In this document: piece after piece, positions 56,882-64,000 of the stretch
How positions within the stretch are numbered: the first letter of the stretch is position 1
How the letters are laid out: each line of letters opens with the position of its first letter
DNA from: an uncultured Prevotellaceae bacterium
GTDB lineage: Bacteria; Bacteroidota; Bacteroidia; Bacteroidales; Bacteroidaceae
DNA length: 64,000 nt
Assembly: GCA_900316265.1 (NCBI GenBank)
Contig: ONCH01000003.1
Span: forward strand, 62,001-126,000
Direction of reading: 5' to 3'
Notes under the pieces: generated by a model
What the model saw: only the letters and a program-made list of their open reading frames with translations
What the model was told of the DNA's origin: nothing
Databases searched by the model: none
Translations under genes and position numbers: made by a program

Positions 56882-58703
56882 TAATCAGGTCCGGACGTCC
56901 TATGCGACGCAGGCTCTGTTCGATGTTACGACGTTCCTCGGGCTTGTACCAGAAGAAATACTGACGCTGGGCCAACTTGTCGCGCTGACTCTTGGCACTC
57001 TGCACTGGTTCCAGCGTATAAGGGTCATAGCCCGTATACCAGGTCTCTGTAGAGACGGTCATGGGGGTAGGTGTGAAGTCCTGCACCTGCTCCAGCTGGA
57101 AATCCAGCCGCTTGGTGGTAATGGCTAACTCCGCCATATCAGCCTCCGTACAACCTGGATGACTGGAGATGAAGTAGGGGATGATTTGCTGGTTGAGATG
57201 CTCCTCACGATTGATGCGGTCGAAGATGCGCTTGAAATCATAGAACTGTGAGAACGATGGTTTGCGCATCAGGTAGAGCACCTTGTCGCTGGTATGCTCT
57301 GGTGCTACCTTCAATCGTCCGCTGACATGACGGGTAATCAGTTCACGCGTATATTCCATCGCTGACTTGTTGGCAGCTTCATCCTTACTCCTATATAATA
57401 ATAGGTCGTAGCGCACACCACTGCCAATAAAACTCTTCTTGACTTCCGGTAGTGCATCGACAGCACGATATACCTCCAGCAGTTTGCTGTGGTTGGTATC
57501 CAGATTCGGACATATCTGAGGATGGATGCACGAAGGACGCTTACACTTCTCGCAGGCCTTGAGGTTGCGACCATGCATGCCATACATGTTGGCACTGGGA
57601 CCACCGAGGTCACTGAGATAGCCCTTGAAACCATCCATCTGTACCACCTGTTTCACCTCGTTCAGGATGCTTTCCTTTGAACGACAGGCAATGAACTTAC
57701 CCTGATGGGCTGAGATGGTGCAGAACGCACAGCCACCAAAGCATCCGCGATGGATATTCACGGAGAACTTAATCATCTCATAGGCAGGAATGCGCTTTCC
57801 TTTATATTTCGGATGAGGTACGCGGGTGTAGGGCAAGTCAAAGGAGGCATCGAGCTCGGCAGTGGTCATTGGAGGGTAGGGAGGATTGACAACGACACAC
57901 ACACCCGACGGAGAACCGTCGGGAGTAGTGGAGGATGTCAGGGGCTGAATAAGTCGCTGCGCATACATCATGTTCGACTGTTCCTCGATATGGCGGAAGT
58001 TCTCAGCTTGTGAGCGTTTGTTCTTCAGGCACTCTTCGTGACTGTGAAGGACGATGTCATCTTCCTTAGGACTGATGTCCTTGGTGAGATAGACCGTCTG
58101 TGGGATGTCGTGGATATCTCCAATAGCAAAACCATCAGACATACGATGAGCTAGTTCTACAATGGGCTTTTCGCCCATGCCGTAGATGATGATGTCGGCA
58201 GGCGCATCACAGAGAATGCAGGGACGTAATTTATCCTGCCAATAGTCGTAATGTGTCAAACGACGCAGCGAGGCCTCAATACCGCCCAAGACAATGGGTA
58301 CATCTGGATACAGCTCACGGAGAATCTTACTATAGACAATGGTGGGATATTCCGGACGAAGGTCATGACGACCATCCGGTGAGTACGCATCCTCAGAACG
58401 CAGCCTGCGGTTAGCAGTATATTTGTTGACCATCGAGTCCATACACCCTGGTGAGATGCCAAAGAAGAGTCGGGGTCTTCCCAGCTTCTTGAAGTCTCGA
58501 TAGTCACCATGCCAGTCGGGTTGGGGCACAATGGCCACACGATAGCCTGCTGCCTCCAGTGTGCGACCAATGACAGCCGCACCAAACGACGGGTGGTCAA
58601 CGTAGGCATCTGCCGAGAAGAGGATGACGTCCACCTCATCCCATCCCCGCAATTCCAACTCTTTTTTTGTTGTCGGTAAGAAATCTGTTAGTCTGTATTC
58701 CAT
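56790..58703 (-). CDS. ygiQ: YgiQ family radical SAM protein (UPF0313)
   Basis: A 637-residue radical SAM enzyme. The N-terminal B12-binding-like region starts MEYRLTDFLPTTKKELELRG; the cluster motif is NIHRGCFGGCAFCTISAHQG (CxxxCxxC). The extra CEKCKRPSCIHPQICPNLDT cysteines and the late YFISSHPGCTEADMAELAIT match the family. Substrate unknown. The C-terminal basic tail (KERRRQEPQEEKRGRHRRHR) overlaps the coding region of the PP2C-like gene. Confidence 0.95.
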   Translation of the reverse strand: MEYRLTDFLPTTKKELELRGWDEVDVILFSADAYVDHPSFGAAVIGRTLEAAGYRVAIVPQPDWHGDYRDFKKLGRPRLFFGISPGCMDSMVNKYTANRRLRSEDAYSPDGRHDLRPEYPTIVYSKILRELYPDVPIVLGGIEASLRRLTHYDYWQDKLRPCILCDAPADIIIYGMGEKPIVELAHRMSDGFAIGDIHDIPQTVYLTKDISPKEDDIVLHSHEECLKNKRSQAENFRHIEEQSNMMYAQRLIQPLTSSTTPDGSPSGVCVVVNPPYPPMTTAELDASFDLPYTRVPHPKYKGKRIPAYEMIKFSVNIHRGCFGGCAFCTISAHQGKFIACRSKESILNEVKQVVQMDGFKGYLSDLGGPSANMYGMHGRNLKACEKCKRPSCIHPQICPNLDTNHSKLLEVYRAVDALPEVKKSFIGSGVRYDLLLYRSKDEAANKSAMEYTRELITRHVSGRLKVAPEHTSDKVLYLMRKPSFSQFYDFKRIFDRINREEHLNQQIIPYFISSHPGCTEADMAELAITTKRLDFQLEQVQDFTPTPMTVSTETWYTGYDPYTLEPVQSAKSQRDKLAQRQYFFWYKPEERRNIEQSLRRIGRPDLINELCPHADYRKERRRQEPQEEKRGRHRRHR

Positions 58704-58734
58704 TCTAATGAGCGTGGGTAAACCACATCCACTA

Positions 58735-59082
58735 TTAATTAAACGGTGTTCCCTGGATAGAACGTTTGGTCATACCCAGATCATCGTTGCTGCGGTTCTT
58801 CCAATTGATGAAGAGCAGGACCAGTTGTTGTAGTCCATACGCTTTCATGTTACTATGATAGATGACGTCGAGGCAGAGGTCCAGCAGTCGTTTGTCCTTT
58901 CCAGCCTCAGATTCCAGCAGTGCACGGATGTTTAGTTTCAACTTGTCAAGCACTTGTTCATCGACGTAGCCATTTGAATCTATCAAATCACGAAAGAACT
59001 GATAGTCGTCGATAGTCTGCAGGTGTTCCTCGCTGATGTCAATACTGCGAGTGCCGCTGGAATTGGTTTGAATCTTGTACAT
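58735..59082 (-). CDS. Hypothetical protein (115 aa)
   Basis: A 115-residue helical, acidic protein between the golvesin-domain gene and ygiQ. It has no signal, no membrane helix and no cysteines. The middle (DKRLLDLCLDVIYHSNMKAY) is amphipathic. I do not recognise the family; its regular placement 31 bases before ygiQ suggests co-transcription. Confidence 0.75.
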   Translation of the reverse strand: MYKIQTNSSGTRSIDISEEHLQTIDDYQFFRDLIDSNGYVDEQVLDKLKLNIRALLESEAGKDKRLLDLCLDVIYHSNMKAYGLQQLVLLFINWKNRSNDDLGMTKRSIQGTPFN

Positions 59083-59100
59083 AATAGATAGGTGTTAGGG

Positions 59101-61986
59101 TTATTTTAATAAGTAGTTTAATATTCCTTTCATGACGCTTGCCTGTTTATGTTCACCCTCTATGCATTCAAAAGGGAATCCCATAACAAACAGACGGCAG
59201 TTGCTTCGATAAGCTATTGCTGCACCATAACCGTCGGCATACTGCATGGCGGTAAAAGCAGGTTTTACGGGTTGTAGGATATCGGCTGACGTGGCAGCAT
59301 AATGCTCTTCATTCAATGCTTTCCAATAGGTCATCTCAGTGCCCAGTCCTTTCACCTTGTTGTCTTTCGTCTGGGAGCGTCCGCCCCACGTACTCTTCAG
59401 TACGTTTTGCAGGAACTGTCGGTCAGCATCCTGTGTCATATCTGTACCCACATAGGCACCACTTACCAATAGGGCGCCACCATGGGTGGTATAACGTTTT
59501 AGAGCGTCCTGCATGTGTGTGGTAAATGTCTTGTATGCCTTAAGGCTGTGTCCGTCGTGGCGTTCCAATCCCAATAGCAGGTCTACAGCATCATAGCCTA
59601 TCAAGTTTACTTTACCCGTTTCTACAGCTTCACTGCTACAACTCACAATGTTGTATTGTTTTGCTGAGGCTATTGCTTTGGCATGTGTCATGACGTAGTT
59701 GAAGTCGTTACCGGCAATGAGCATACCTGTCAGTTCCTCGCCGGAGTTACCCAGTCCACCGTCTTCTACCCCCATCTGCTTGCGGTCGAAGTTGATTTGT
59801 CGGCCAGACCACCCCAGTGTAGGTCCATAAGTCACGCCAGGGTCTTCGTCAAGGTCGAAGCCTTGCTCTGCGGGTGTGTTACGAATAGCTGGTGACGATA
59901 CACGGTGGAAACCATTGACAATCATAACCGTTTTGTTGGCGTTGGGCATTGAACAGGCAGACAATACCTCTGTCGTGAAACTCTCGCCACCACGATTGAC
60001 TGCAGCTACCTTGAAATGGTACAACTGTCCGGGCTCCAGTTCCACCTCGTGTTCTGTCTTTCCTCGCACATATGTTCCATTGTCAAAATCGGCATCCCCA
60101 ATGGCGGTATATACAACATAGCCCGTGGGCTTGGCTGTAGGTTCTTGGAGGTCATTGACGGCATCCCAACTCAGGCAAGCCACACCTTTCTTCAGTTCTA
60201 CGCGGAAGTGGTCTGGTGCCAGAGGAGTTACCACGAATGGTCTGCCATGTTGGTCATTGACATAGCGGAGGATGGTTTTGTAGATAGAACGTGCCAGCGT
60301 GAAGCGGAAGTTAGGATCTTGTCCGTAACGCATATCTGGGAAGTTCTGATGTGACAGCATTTCCAAGATGGCACTGGGCACCTCTGGCAGACGGGTCTCC
60401 GAGTAGTTGCGGTCAAAGAGTTCCCTACGGTTCCACTGTCCGTATTTGTGTTTCAGGTCCAGTGTCTCGTTTGAGAGTAGTGCATCGGCCAGGTCACGTG
60501 ATGCCATACGTGATATTCCTGCATTCAGCTTTCCTTCATGATGATTGGTGGTACAAATCGACAACGAGCCAATCAGTCCCTCACCATCTTTGGCATAACC
60601 TGCATCACTATGAAAAGCCAGCGATAATTCGATGGGCACCTTCAAACCTTCTATGGTGGGCATATAGCATGAACCTCCACCCAGACGATTGGTCGTCAGT
60701 GAGCGTACGTTGATATCATCAGCATAATCGTTTGTTCCCCCTTTACTGCTATAGACGGTATAAGGCATACCAGCCCATTGTGACCAATAACGTGCTCCTT
60801 CTAATGCGCGAGGCAGCTGACTGGTCAGTCCGTCACGTTCAATGTTGCCCATACCTCCACCGAAGCGGATGGCATCAGTAGTAACAATTCCTTTCTCACT
60901 GCTTTGGTTGGAGACCGTAACGCGGTTAAATTCGCTATAGCCAGCGTCAAAGTCGAATGTGCCCAGATAAACCCATGTGCCACCGCCCATTTGTTGGTTT
61001 ACGTGGAATTGTGTACGCTCTCCCTTATGCCATACGGTATACAAGGCGTCTGGAATACTGTTTTCCAGTGTCTGATAGCTCACATAGACCGCATAACGTC
61101 CCGCTTTCTGGAAATATGGTTGATAAGTGGCCAATGAATAACGTGACTTGCTGCTGGTGGTCTTCACCATACGTGCAGAACCAGCTACAAACGGATTCTC
61201 ACCATCGGTATAGGTACCCGTATGGAAAGCGAAACCTGGCTGTTTGCTGGTTTGCCACTTGTCACCTTTGGTTACCTCAATATAATTAGCTTTTGAACCA
61301 TCATTATCCACGATGATTTCTTGCTTCTGCCAGTCGCGCTCACGAGGTGTGAAGACGATAGCTCCCGCTTTCTCCAGCATAGGTATCAGGTAGGGCACGA
61401 CGATGGTTTGTGTGTACAGATCTTCCGTCGTAGCAAAGAGGTTAGGACGTTGCCAGCGCCAGTATCCCCTGGCCTGATCATAGAAGCGTCCATGACTGGC
61501 CCATAGCGATATGTGGCGGTTTTGTAGTCCATGTGTCACCTTCACGGGTGAGGAAATGTTTTTTACCCACGGCTCACCATCGTAGTCGATGTCACCCCAT
61601 AACCTTGACTTGTCGGCATTTTGGGAGAGACGATTGGGGATCAGTTCATCAATGGTCATGCCGTTTGTTATCACCATCAGTTGATAGTCACGATATACCT
61701 TGGGAATCTCACCTTTTATCTTTTTATAGATGTGTTCCGTGATTTCCGGGGTGAACTCCTGACACGCAAAAAACTCGTCAGCAGTGATGACGAGTGTCTT
61801 CTTCTGGTGGTCTAGTTGGTAGCCCACCATACGAGGTGCCTGAGTCAGTCGGGTACCTTTGGGTTTGTATTTAGCAAAATAAGAATTAAGTTTCTCTACT
61901 AGTTTCGCCTCGTCCCTGGCTGTCTGGGCGTTCAGCGAGAGCGTTGCCAGAAACAGCAGGCACAGTGTTATCCTTCTATACATCAC
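59101..61986 (-). CDS. Golvesin-domain, amidase-like secreted protein
   Basis: A 961-residue exported protein (signal ITLCLLFLATLSLNAQ). Residues about 260-380 form a golvesin-type beta domain (SRYSLATYQPYFQKAGRYAV, VTVSNQSSEKGIVTTDAIRF). Residues about 450-560 resemble an N-acetylmuramoyl-L-alanine amidase-3 fold (LSLAFHSDAGYAKDGEGLIG, then LPEVPSAILEMLSHQNFPDM). A fibronectin-III-like domain and a C-terminal helical part with GMLIAGNDFNYVMTHAKAIA follow. Older annotations name such proteins xanthan lyase, but the sequence supports a wall-acting amidase better. Confidence 0.85.
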   Translation of the reverse strand: MMYRRITLCLLFLATLSLNAQTARDEAKLVEKLNSYFAKYKPKGTRLTQAPRMVGYQLDHQKKTLVITADEFFACQEFTPEITEHIYKKIKGEIPKVYRDYQLMVITNGMTIDELIPNRLSQNADKSRLWGDIDYDGEPWVKNISSPVKVTHGLQNRHISLWASHGRFYDQARGYWRWQRPNLFATTEDLYTQTIVVPYLIPMLEKAGAIVFTPRERDWQKQEIIVDNDGSKANYIEVTKGDKWQTSKQPGFAFHTGTYTDGENPFVAGSARMVKTTSSKSRYSLATYQPYFQKAGRYAVYVSYQTLENSIPDALYTVWHKGERTQFHVNQQMGGGTWVYLGTFDFDAGYSEFNRVTVSNQSSEKGIVTTDAIRFGGGMGNIERDGLTSQLPRALEGARYWSQWAGMPYTVYSSKGGTNDYADDINVRSLTTNRLGGGSCYMPTIEGLKVPIELSLAFHSDAGYAKDGEGLIGSLSICTTNHHEGKLNAGISRMASRDLADALLSNETLDLKHKYGQWNRRELFDRNYSETRLPEVPSAILEMLSHQNFPDMRYGQDPNFRFTLARSIYKTILRYVNDQHGRPFVVTPLAPDHFRVELKKGVACLSWDAVNDLQEPTAKPTGYVVYTAIGDADFDNGTYVRGKTEHEVELEPGQLYHFKVAAVNRGGESFTTEVLSACSMPNANKTVMIVNGFHRVSSPAIRNTPAEQGFDLDEDPGVTYGPTLGWSGRQINFDRKQMGVEDGGLGNSGEELTGMLIAGNDFNYVMTHAKAIASAKQYNIVSCSSEAVETGKVNLIGYDAVDLLLGLERHDGHSLKAYKTFTTHMQDALKRYTTHGGALLVSGAYVGTDMTQDADRQFLQNVLKSTWGGRSQTKDNKVKGLGTEMTYWKALNEEHYAATSADILQPVKPAFTAMQYADGYGAAIAYRSNCRLFVMGFPFECIEGEHKQASVMKGILNYLLK

Positions 61987-61987
61987 C

Positions 61988-62542
61988 CTATACCTCTCCT
62001 ATAGTAAACTTCTCCGGGCATTTGCCCTTGAAGTCCTTAAAATACAACTTGATTTCGCGCATCTGACTGTCGATATCGCCATTGGGAATGATCGTCTTGG
62101 TGCACTGGATGTGACGCTTCTCATAGTCCACACCGTAGAGTAGGATAGGGATGTCGGCCTTCTGAGCAATATAATAGAAGCCCTTCTTCCATTCTGGGTT
62201 CAGCGAACGTGTACCTTCTGGTGTGATGCATAGATGGAAGATAGGTTCCTTCTTTGCAGTCTCCGCCAGGTTGTCGGTCATACTGGTGTGTTTGGAGCGC
62301 CATACAGGTATACCGCCTAACTTACGGAATATCGGACCCAATGGCCAGAAGAACCACTCTTTCTTCATCAGAAAGTTGCTTTTCATGCCTTGGCTCTTGC
62401 TGTATAGCTGTCCTATCAAAAAGTCCCAGTTGCTGGTGTGTGGTGCCAGGCAGATAATGTATTTGTCTGGATGGGGCTCTGTGACGTCTGCCGTCCACCC
62501 CATGTGCTTAAACAACAACCAGTTGCAAAATTTCCTCATCAT
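61988..62542 (-). CDS. Acyltransferase (PlsC family)
   Basis: A 184-residue 1-acyl-glycerol-3-phosphate acyltransferase-like enzyme. The catalytic motif is APHTSNWDFLIGQ (HX4D) near residue 33, and the phosphate motif is TPEGTRSLNPEWKKGFYYIA. It lacks a long membrane segment, as is normal for short family members. It adds acyl chains to a lipid precursor; whether phosphatidic acid or a special lipid is unknown. It begins directly after the stop of a small upstream gene region and is read toward the golvesin-domain gene. Confidence 0.9.
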   Translation of the reverse strand: MMRKFCNWLLFKHMGWTADVTEPHPDKYIICLAPHTSNWDFLIGQLYSKSQGMKSNFLMKKEWFFWPLGPIFRKLGGIPVWRSKHTSMTDNLAETAKKEPIFHLCITPEGTRSLNPEWKKGFYYIAQKADIPILLYGVDYEKRHIQCTKTIIPNGDIDSQMREIKLYFKDFKGKCPEKFTIGEV

Positions 62543-62562
62543 AATTCTCGACGGTCAAACGC

Positions 62563-62826
62563 TTAATGATTATTAATCTGATCCACAATCTCGCTGGCCT
62601 GTGCAATGAAGTCTTCTCTCAACTTCTGGTAGTACTTCTTGGCTGGCATACCTGGTTCTGGATGAGAAATACGGCAGATGAAGTCACCCTGCATCTTCAA
62701 AATGCTGTAGATGATAGCTTCACAGTCGTCTCCACGATTACCATAAAGTCTTGCTGCTACACACTCTGCGAAAAGGTCGCCACAAACCAGATTGATACTG
62801 TGTTTCAGTGTTCTTTTGTTTGCCAT
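62563..62826 (-). CDS. Small conserved-type hypothetical protein
   Basis: An 87-residue helical protein (LVCGDLFAECVAARLYGNRG, then KKYYQKLREDFIAQASEIVD). Two or three cysteines are scattered rather than paired. It has a good ribosome site, ggagg 6-10 bases before its ATG at 62826, and a -7 box (TAACTTTG, minus strand 62868-62875). Function unknown; similar small helical proteins are common next to phospholipid genes in the phylum, a weak recollection. Confidence 0.75.
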   Translation of the reverse strand: MANKRTLKHSINLVCGDLFAECVAARLYGNRGDDCEAIIYSILKMQGDFICRISHPEPGMPAKKYYQKLREDFIAQASEIVDQINNH

Positions 62827-62867
62827 GTTTTAATCCTCCTATTTTGATTTGTTCATATTTCAATCGT

Positions 62868-62875
62868 CAAAGTTA
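62868..62875 (-). promoter_or_regulatory. -7 box of the minus-strand unit from 62826
   Basis: TAACTTTG on the minus strand, 42 bases before the start codon. It is divergent from the pfp promoter, with about 85 bases between them. Confidence 0.65.
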
Positions 62876-62960
62876 GCAATAAAAATTGAGATTGCATAAC
62901 TTTTACAACAAAAAAAATATTAAAATGGCTGATTTCTTTCCGTTTCTCACAAAAAATGAC

Positions 62961-62968
62961 TATTTTTG
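62961..62968 (+). promoter_or_regulatory. -7 box of pfp
   Basis: TATTTTTG fits TAnnTTTG; the pfp ATG is at 63014. The -33 region is weak. Confidence 0.65.
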
Positions 62969-63013
62969 CAATTTGAAAATCGACTATTTATTAATATAAA
63001 CATTATTTCAACA

Positions 63014-64000
63014 ATGGAAAAAAGTGCATTGCAGTTGGCGAGAGCCGCTTATCAGCCTAAGTTGCCTAAGGCACTTCAAGGTGCAGTGAAGATTAAGGAA
63101 GGTAAGGCTACCCAGAGTGTTGGCGACCAGGAGGAGATTAAGAAGCTTTTCCCCAACACCTACGGTATGCCTATTGTAGAGTTTGAACCCACTACAGAGG
63201 CTAACACAAAGAAGATGAACGTTGGTATCATCCTTTCTGGTGGTCAGGCTCCTGGCGGTCACAATGTTATTACCGGTCTCTTCGACCAGATTAAGAAGCT
63301 GAACCCTGAGAACCGTCTCTATGGTTTTATTCTGGGTCCTGGCGGTTTGGTAGACCACAACTACATGGAGCTCACCAAGGAGATTATAGACGAATATCGC
63401 AATACTGGTGGTTTCGACATGATTGGTTCTGGTCGTACAAAGCTGGAGAAGGTTGATCAGTTCGAGAAGGGTCTGGAGATTATCCGTGAACTCGACATCA
63501 AGGCTATCGTTATTATCGGTGGTGACGACTCTAACACCAACGCTTGCGTACTGGCTGAATACTATGCTGCCAAGAACTATGGCGTACAGGTAATCGGCTG
63601 TCCTAAGACTATCGACGGTGACTTGAAGAACGAACAGATTGAGACTTCTTTCGGTTTCGATACTGCTTGTAAAACATACTCAGAGTTGATTGGTAACATC
63701 GAGCGCGACTGTAACTCAGCCCGTAAATACTGGCACTTCATCAAGGTGATGGGTCGCTCAGCTTCTCACATCGCTCTAGAGTGCGCTTTGCAGACTCAGC
63801 CCAACATCTGTCTCATTTCTGAGGAGGTAGAGGCAAAGGCTCAGAGCCTCGACGACATTGTTACTTACATCGCTGAAGCTGTAGCTGCTCGTGCTGCTGA
63901 TGGTAACAACTTCGGTACTGTCATCATTCCTGAGGGTGTCATCGAGTTCATCCCCGCTATCAAGAAGCTTATCGCTCAACTCAACGACGTACTCGCTTTG
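63014..64000 (+). CDS. pfp: Pyrophosphate-dependent phosphofructokinase (partial)
   Basis: Phosphorylates fructose-6-phosphate with pyrophosphate. The frame is open to the window end, so only the first 329 of about 550 residues are seen. The beta subunit-like long form is recognised by NVGIILSGGQAPGGHNVITG (the PPi/nucleotide loop), IVIIGGDDSNTNACVLAEYY (GGDDS rather than the GGDGS of ATP-dependent forms), IGCPKTIDGDLKN (catalytic TIDGD) and KVMGRSASHIALECAL (MGR). The stop codon lies beyond 64000. Confidence 0.95.
   Translation, partial: MEKSALQLARAAYQPKLPKALQGAVKIKEGKATQSVGDQEEIKKLFPNTYGMPIVEFEPTTEANTKKMNVGIILSGGQAPGGHNVITGLFDQIKKLNPENRLYGFILGPGGLVDHNYMELTKEIIDEYRNTGGFDMIGSGRTKLEKVDQFEKGLEIIRELDIKAIVIIGGDDSNTNACVLAEYYAAKNYGVQVIGCPKTIDGDLKNEQIETSFGFDTACKTYSELIGNIERDCNSARKYWHFIKVMGRSASHIALECALQTQPNICLISEEVEAKAQSLDDIVTYIAEAVAARAADGNNFGTVIIPEGVIEFIPAIKKLIAQLNDVLAL

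Overview
The window looks like a chromosomal segment of a Prevotella-type member of the Bacteroidetes. The evidence is the -7 promoter boxes of the form TAnnTTTG (for example TATCTTTG at 6242 and 39598, TATATTTG on the minus strand at 52404-52411), the near absence of strong ribosome binding sites, and a typical family set: DUF4348 lipoprotein, DUF4369/TlpA lipoprotein, SPOR lipoprotein, a golvesin-domain protein of 961 residues, PPi-dependent phosphofructokinase, and split accessory fumarase. Genus assignment is an inference from memory of these families.

Region 1 (1-6500) is a decaying accessory zone: a GHKL-ATPase/STAS three-gene unit (376-2085), broken genes (ORF6N protein, a transposase tail, a frameshifted coiled-coil membrane protein), and a two-gene module in which a 46-residue protein overlaps a probable ADP-ribosyltransferase-fold protein (4860-5623). 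It ends in a repeat-rich stretch and a promoter plus long leader before gmd.

Region 2 (6520-38453) is a surface polysaccharide locus, all on the + strand: GDP-fucose supply (gmd, fcl), glucosamine supply (glmS), UDP-GlcNAc 2-epimerase (wecB), flippase (wzx-like), polymerase (wzy-like), glycosyltransferases, two beta-helix proteins, a monotopic initiating sugar-phosphate transferase, a DegT aminotransferase and a nucleotidyltransferase-like protein. Embedded in it is a tightly spaced block (22201-31571) encoding two ATP-grasp ligases, two TIM-barrel enzymes, an aldo/keto reductase, an MmgE/PrpD protein, a phosphonopyruvate-decarboxylase-like ThDP enzyme and a two-subunit class I hydro-lyase. 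It looks like a pathway for a small organic acid that may be attached to the polysaccharide; no PEP mutase is present in the window.

Three small four-helix-bundle (S23/IVP-like) genes and one GxxExxY (PD-(D/E)XK-like) gene sit between unrelated genes. Each fills the space between structured repeats so tightly that its stop codon lies inside the right-hand repeat. The GxxExxY copy is bracketed by two direct copies of a roughly 200-base unit that folds as a cloverleaf with a compensatory base-pair change. These cassettes are the best candidate for an undescribed system here.

Region 3 (38454-44940) is mixed accessory/stress: a broken ATP-binding protein, superoxide dismutase with a repeat inserted in frame, a galacturonokinase-like GHMP kinase, a sugar nucleotidyltransferase, an AAA-type ATPase and rubrerythrin. 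Region 4 (45025-64000) is mostly housekeeping: TlpA-like lipoprotein, prs, thiE-like, pheS, murB, metallo-hydrolase, small envelope proteins, SPOR protein, ruvX, def, TPR protein, PP2C-like protein, YgiQ radical SAM enzyme, a golvesin/amidase-like protein, an acyltransferase, and the start of pfp, which runs off the end of the window.
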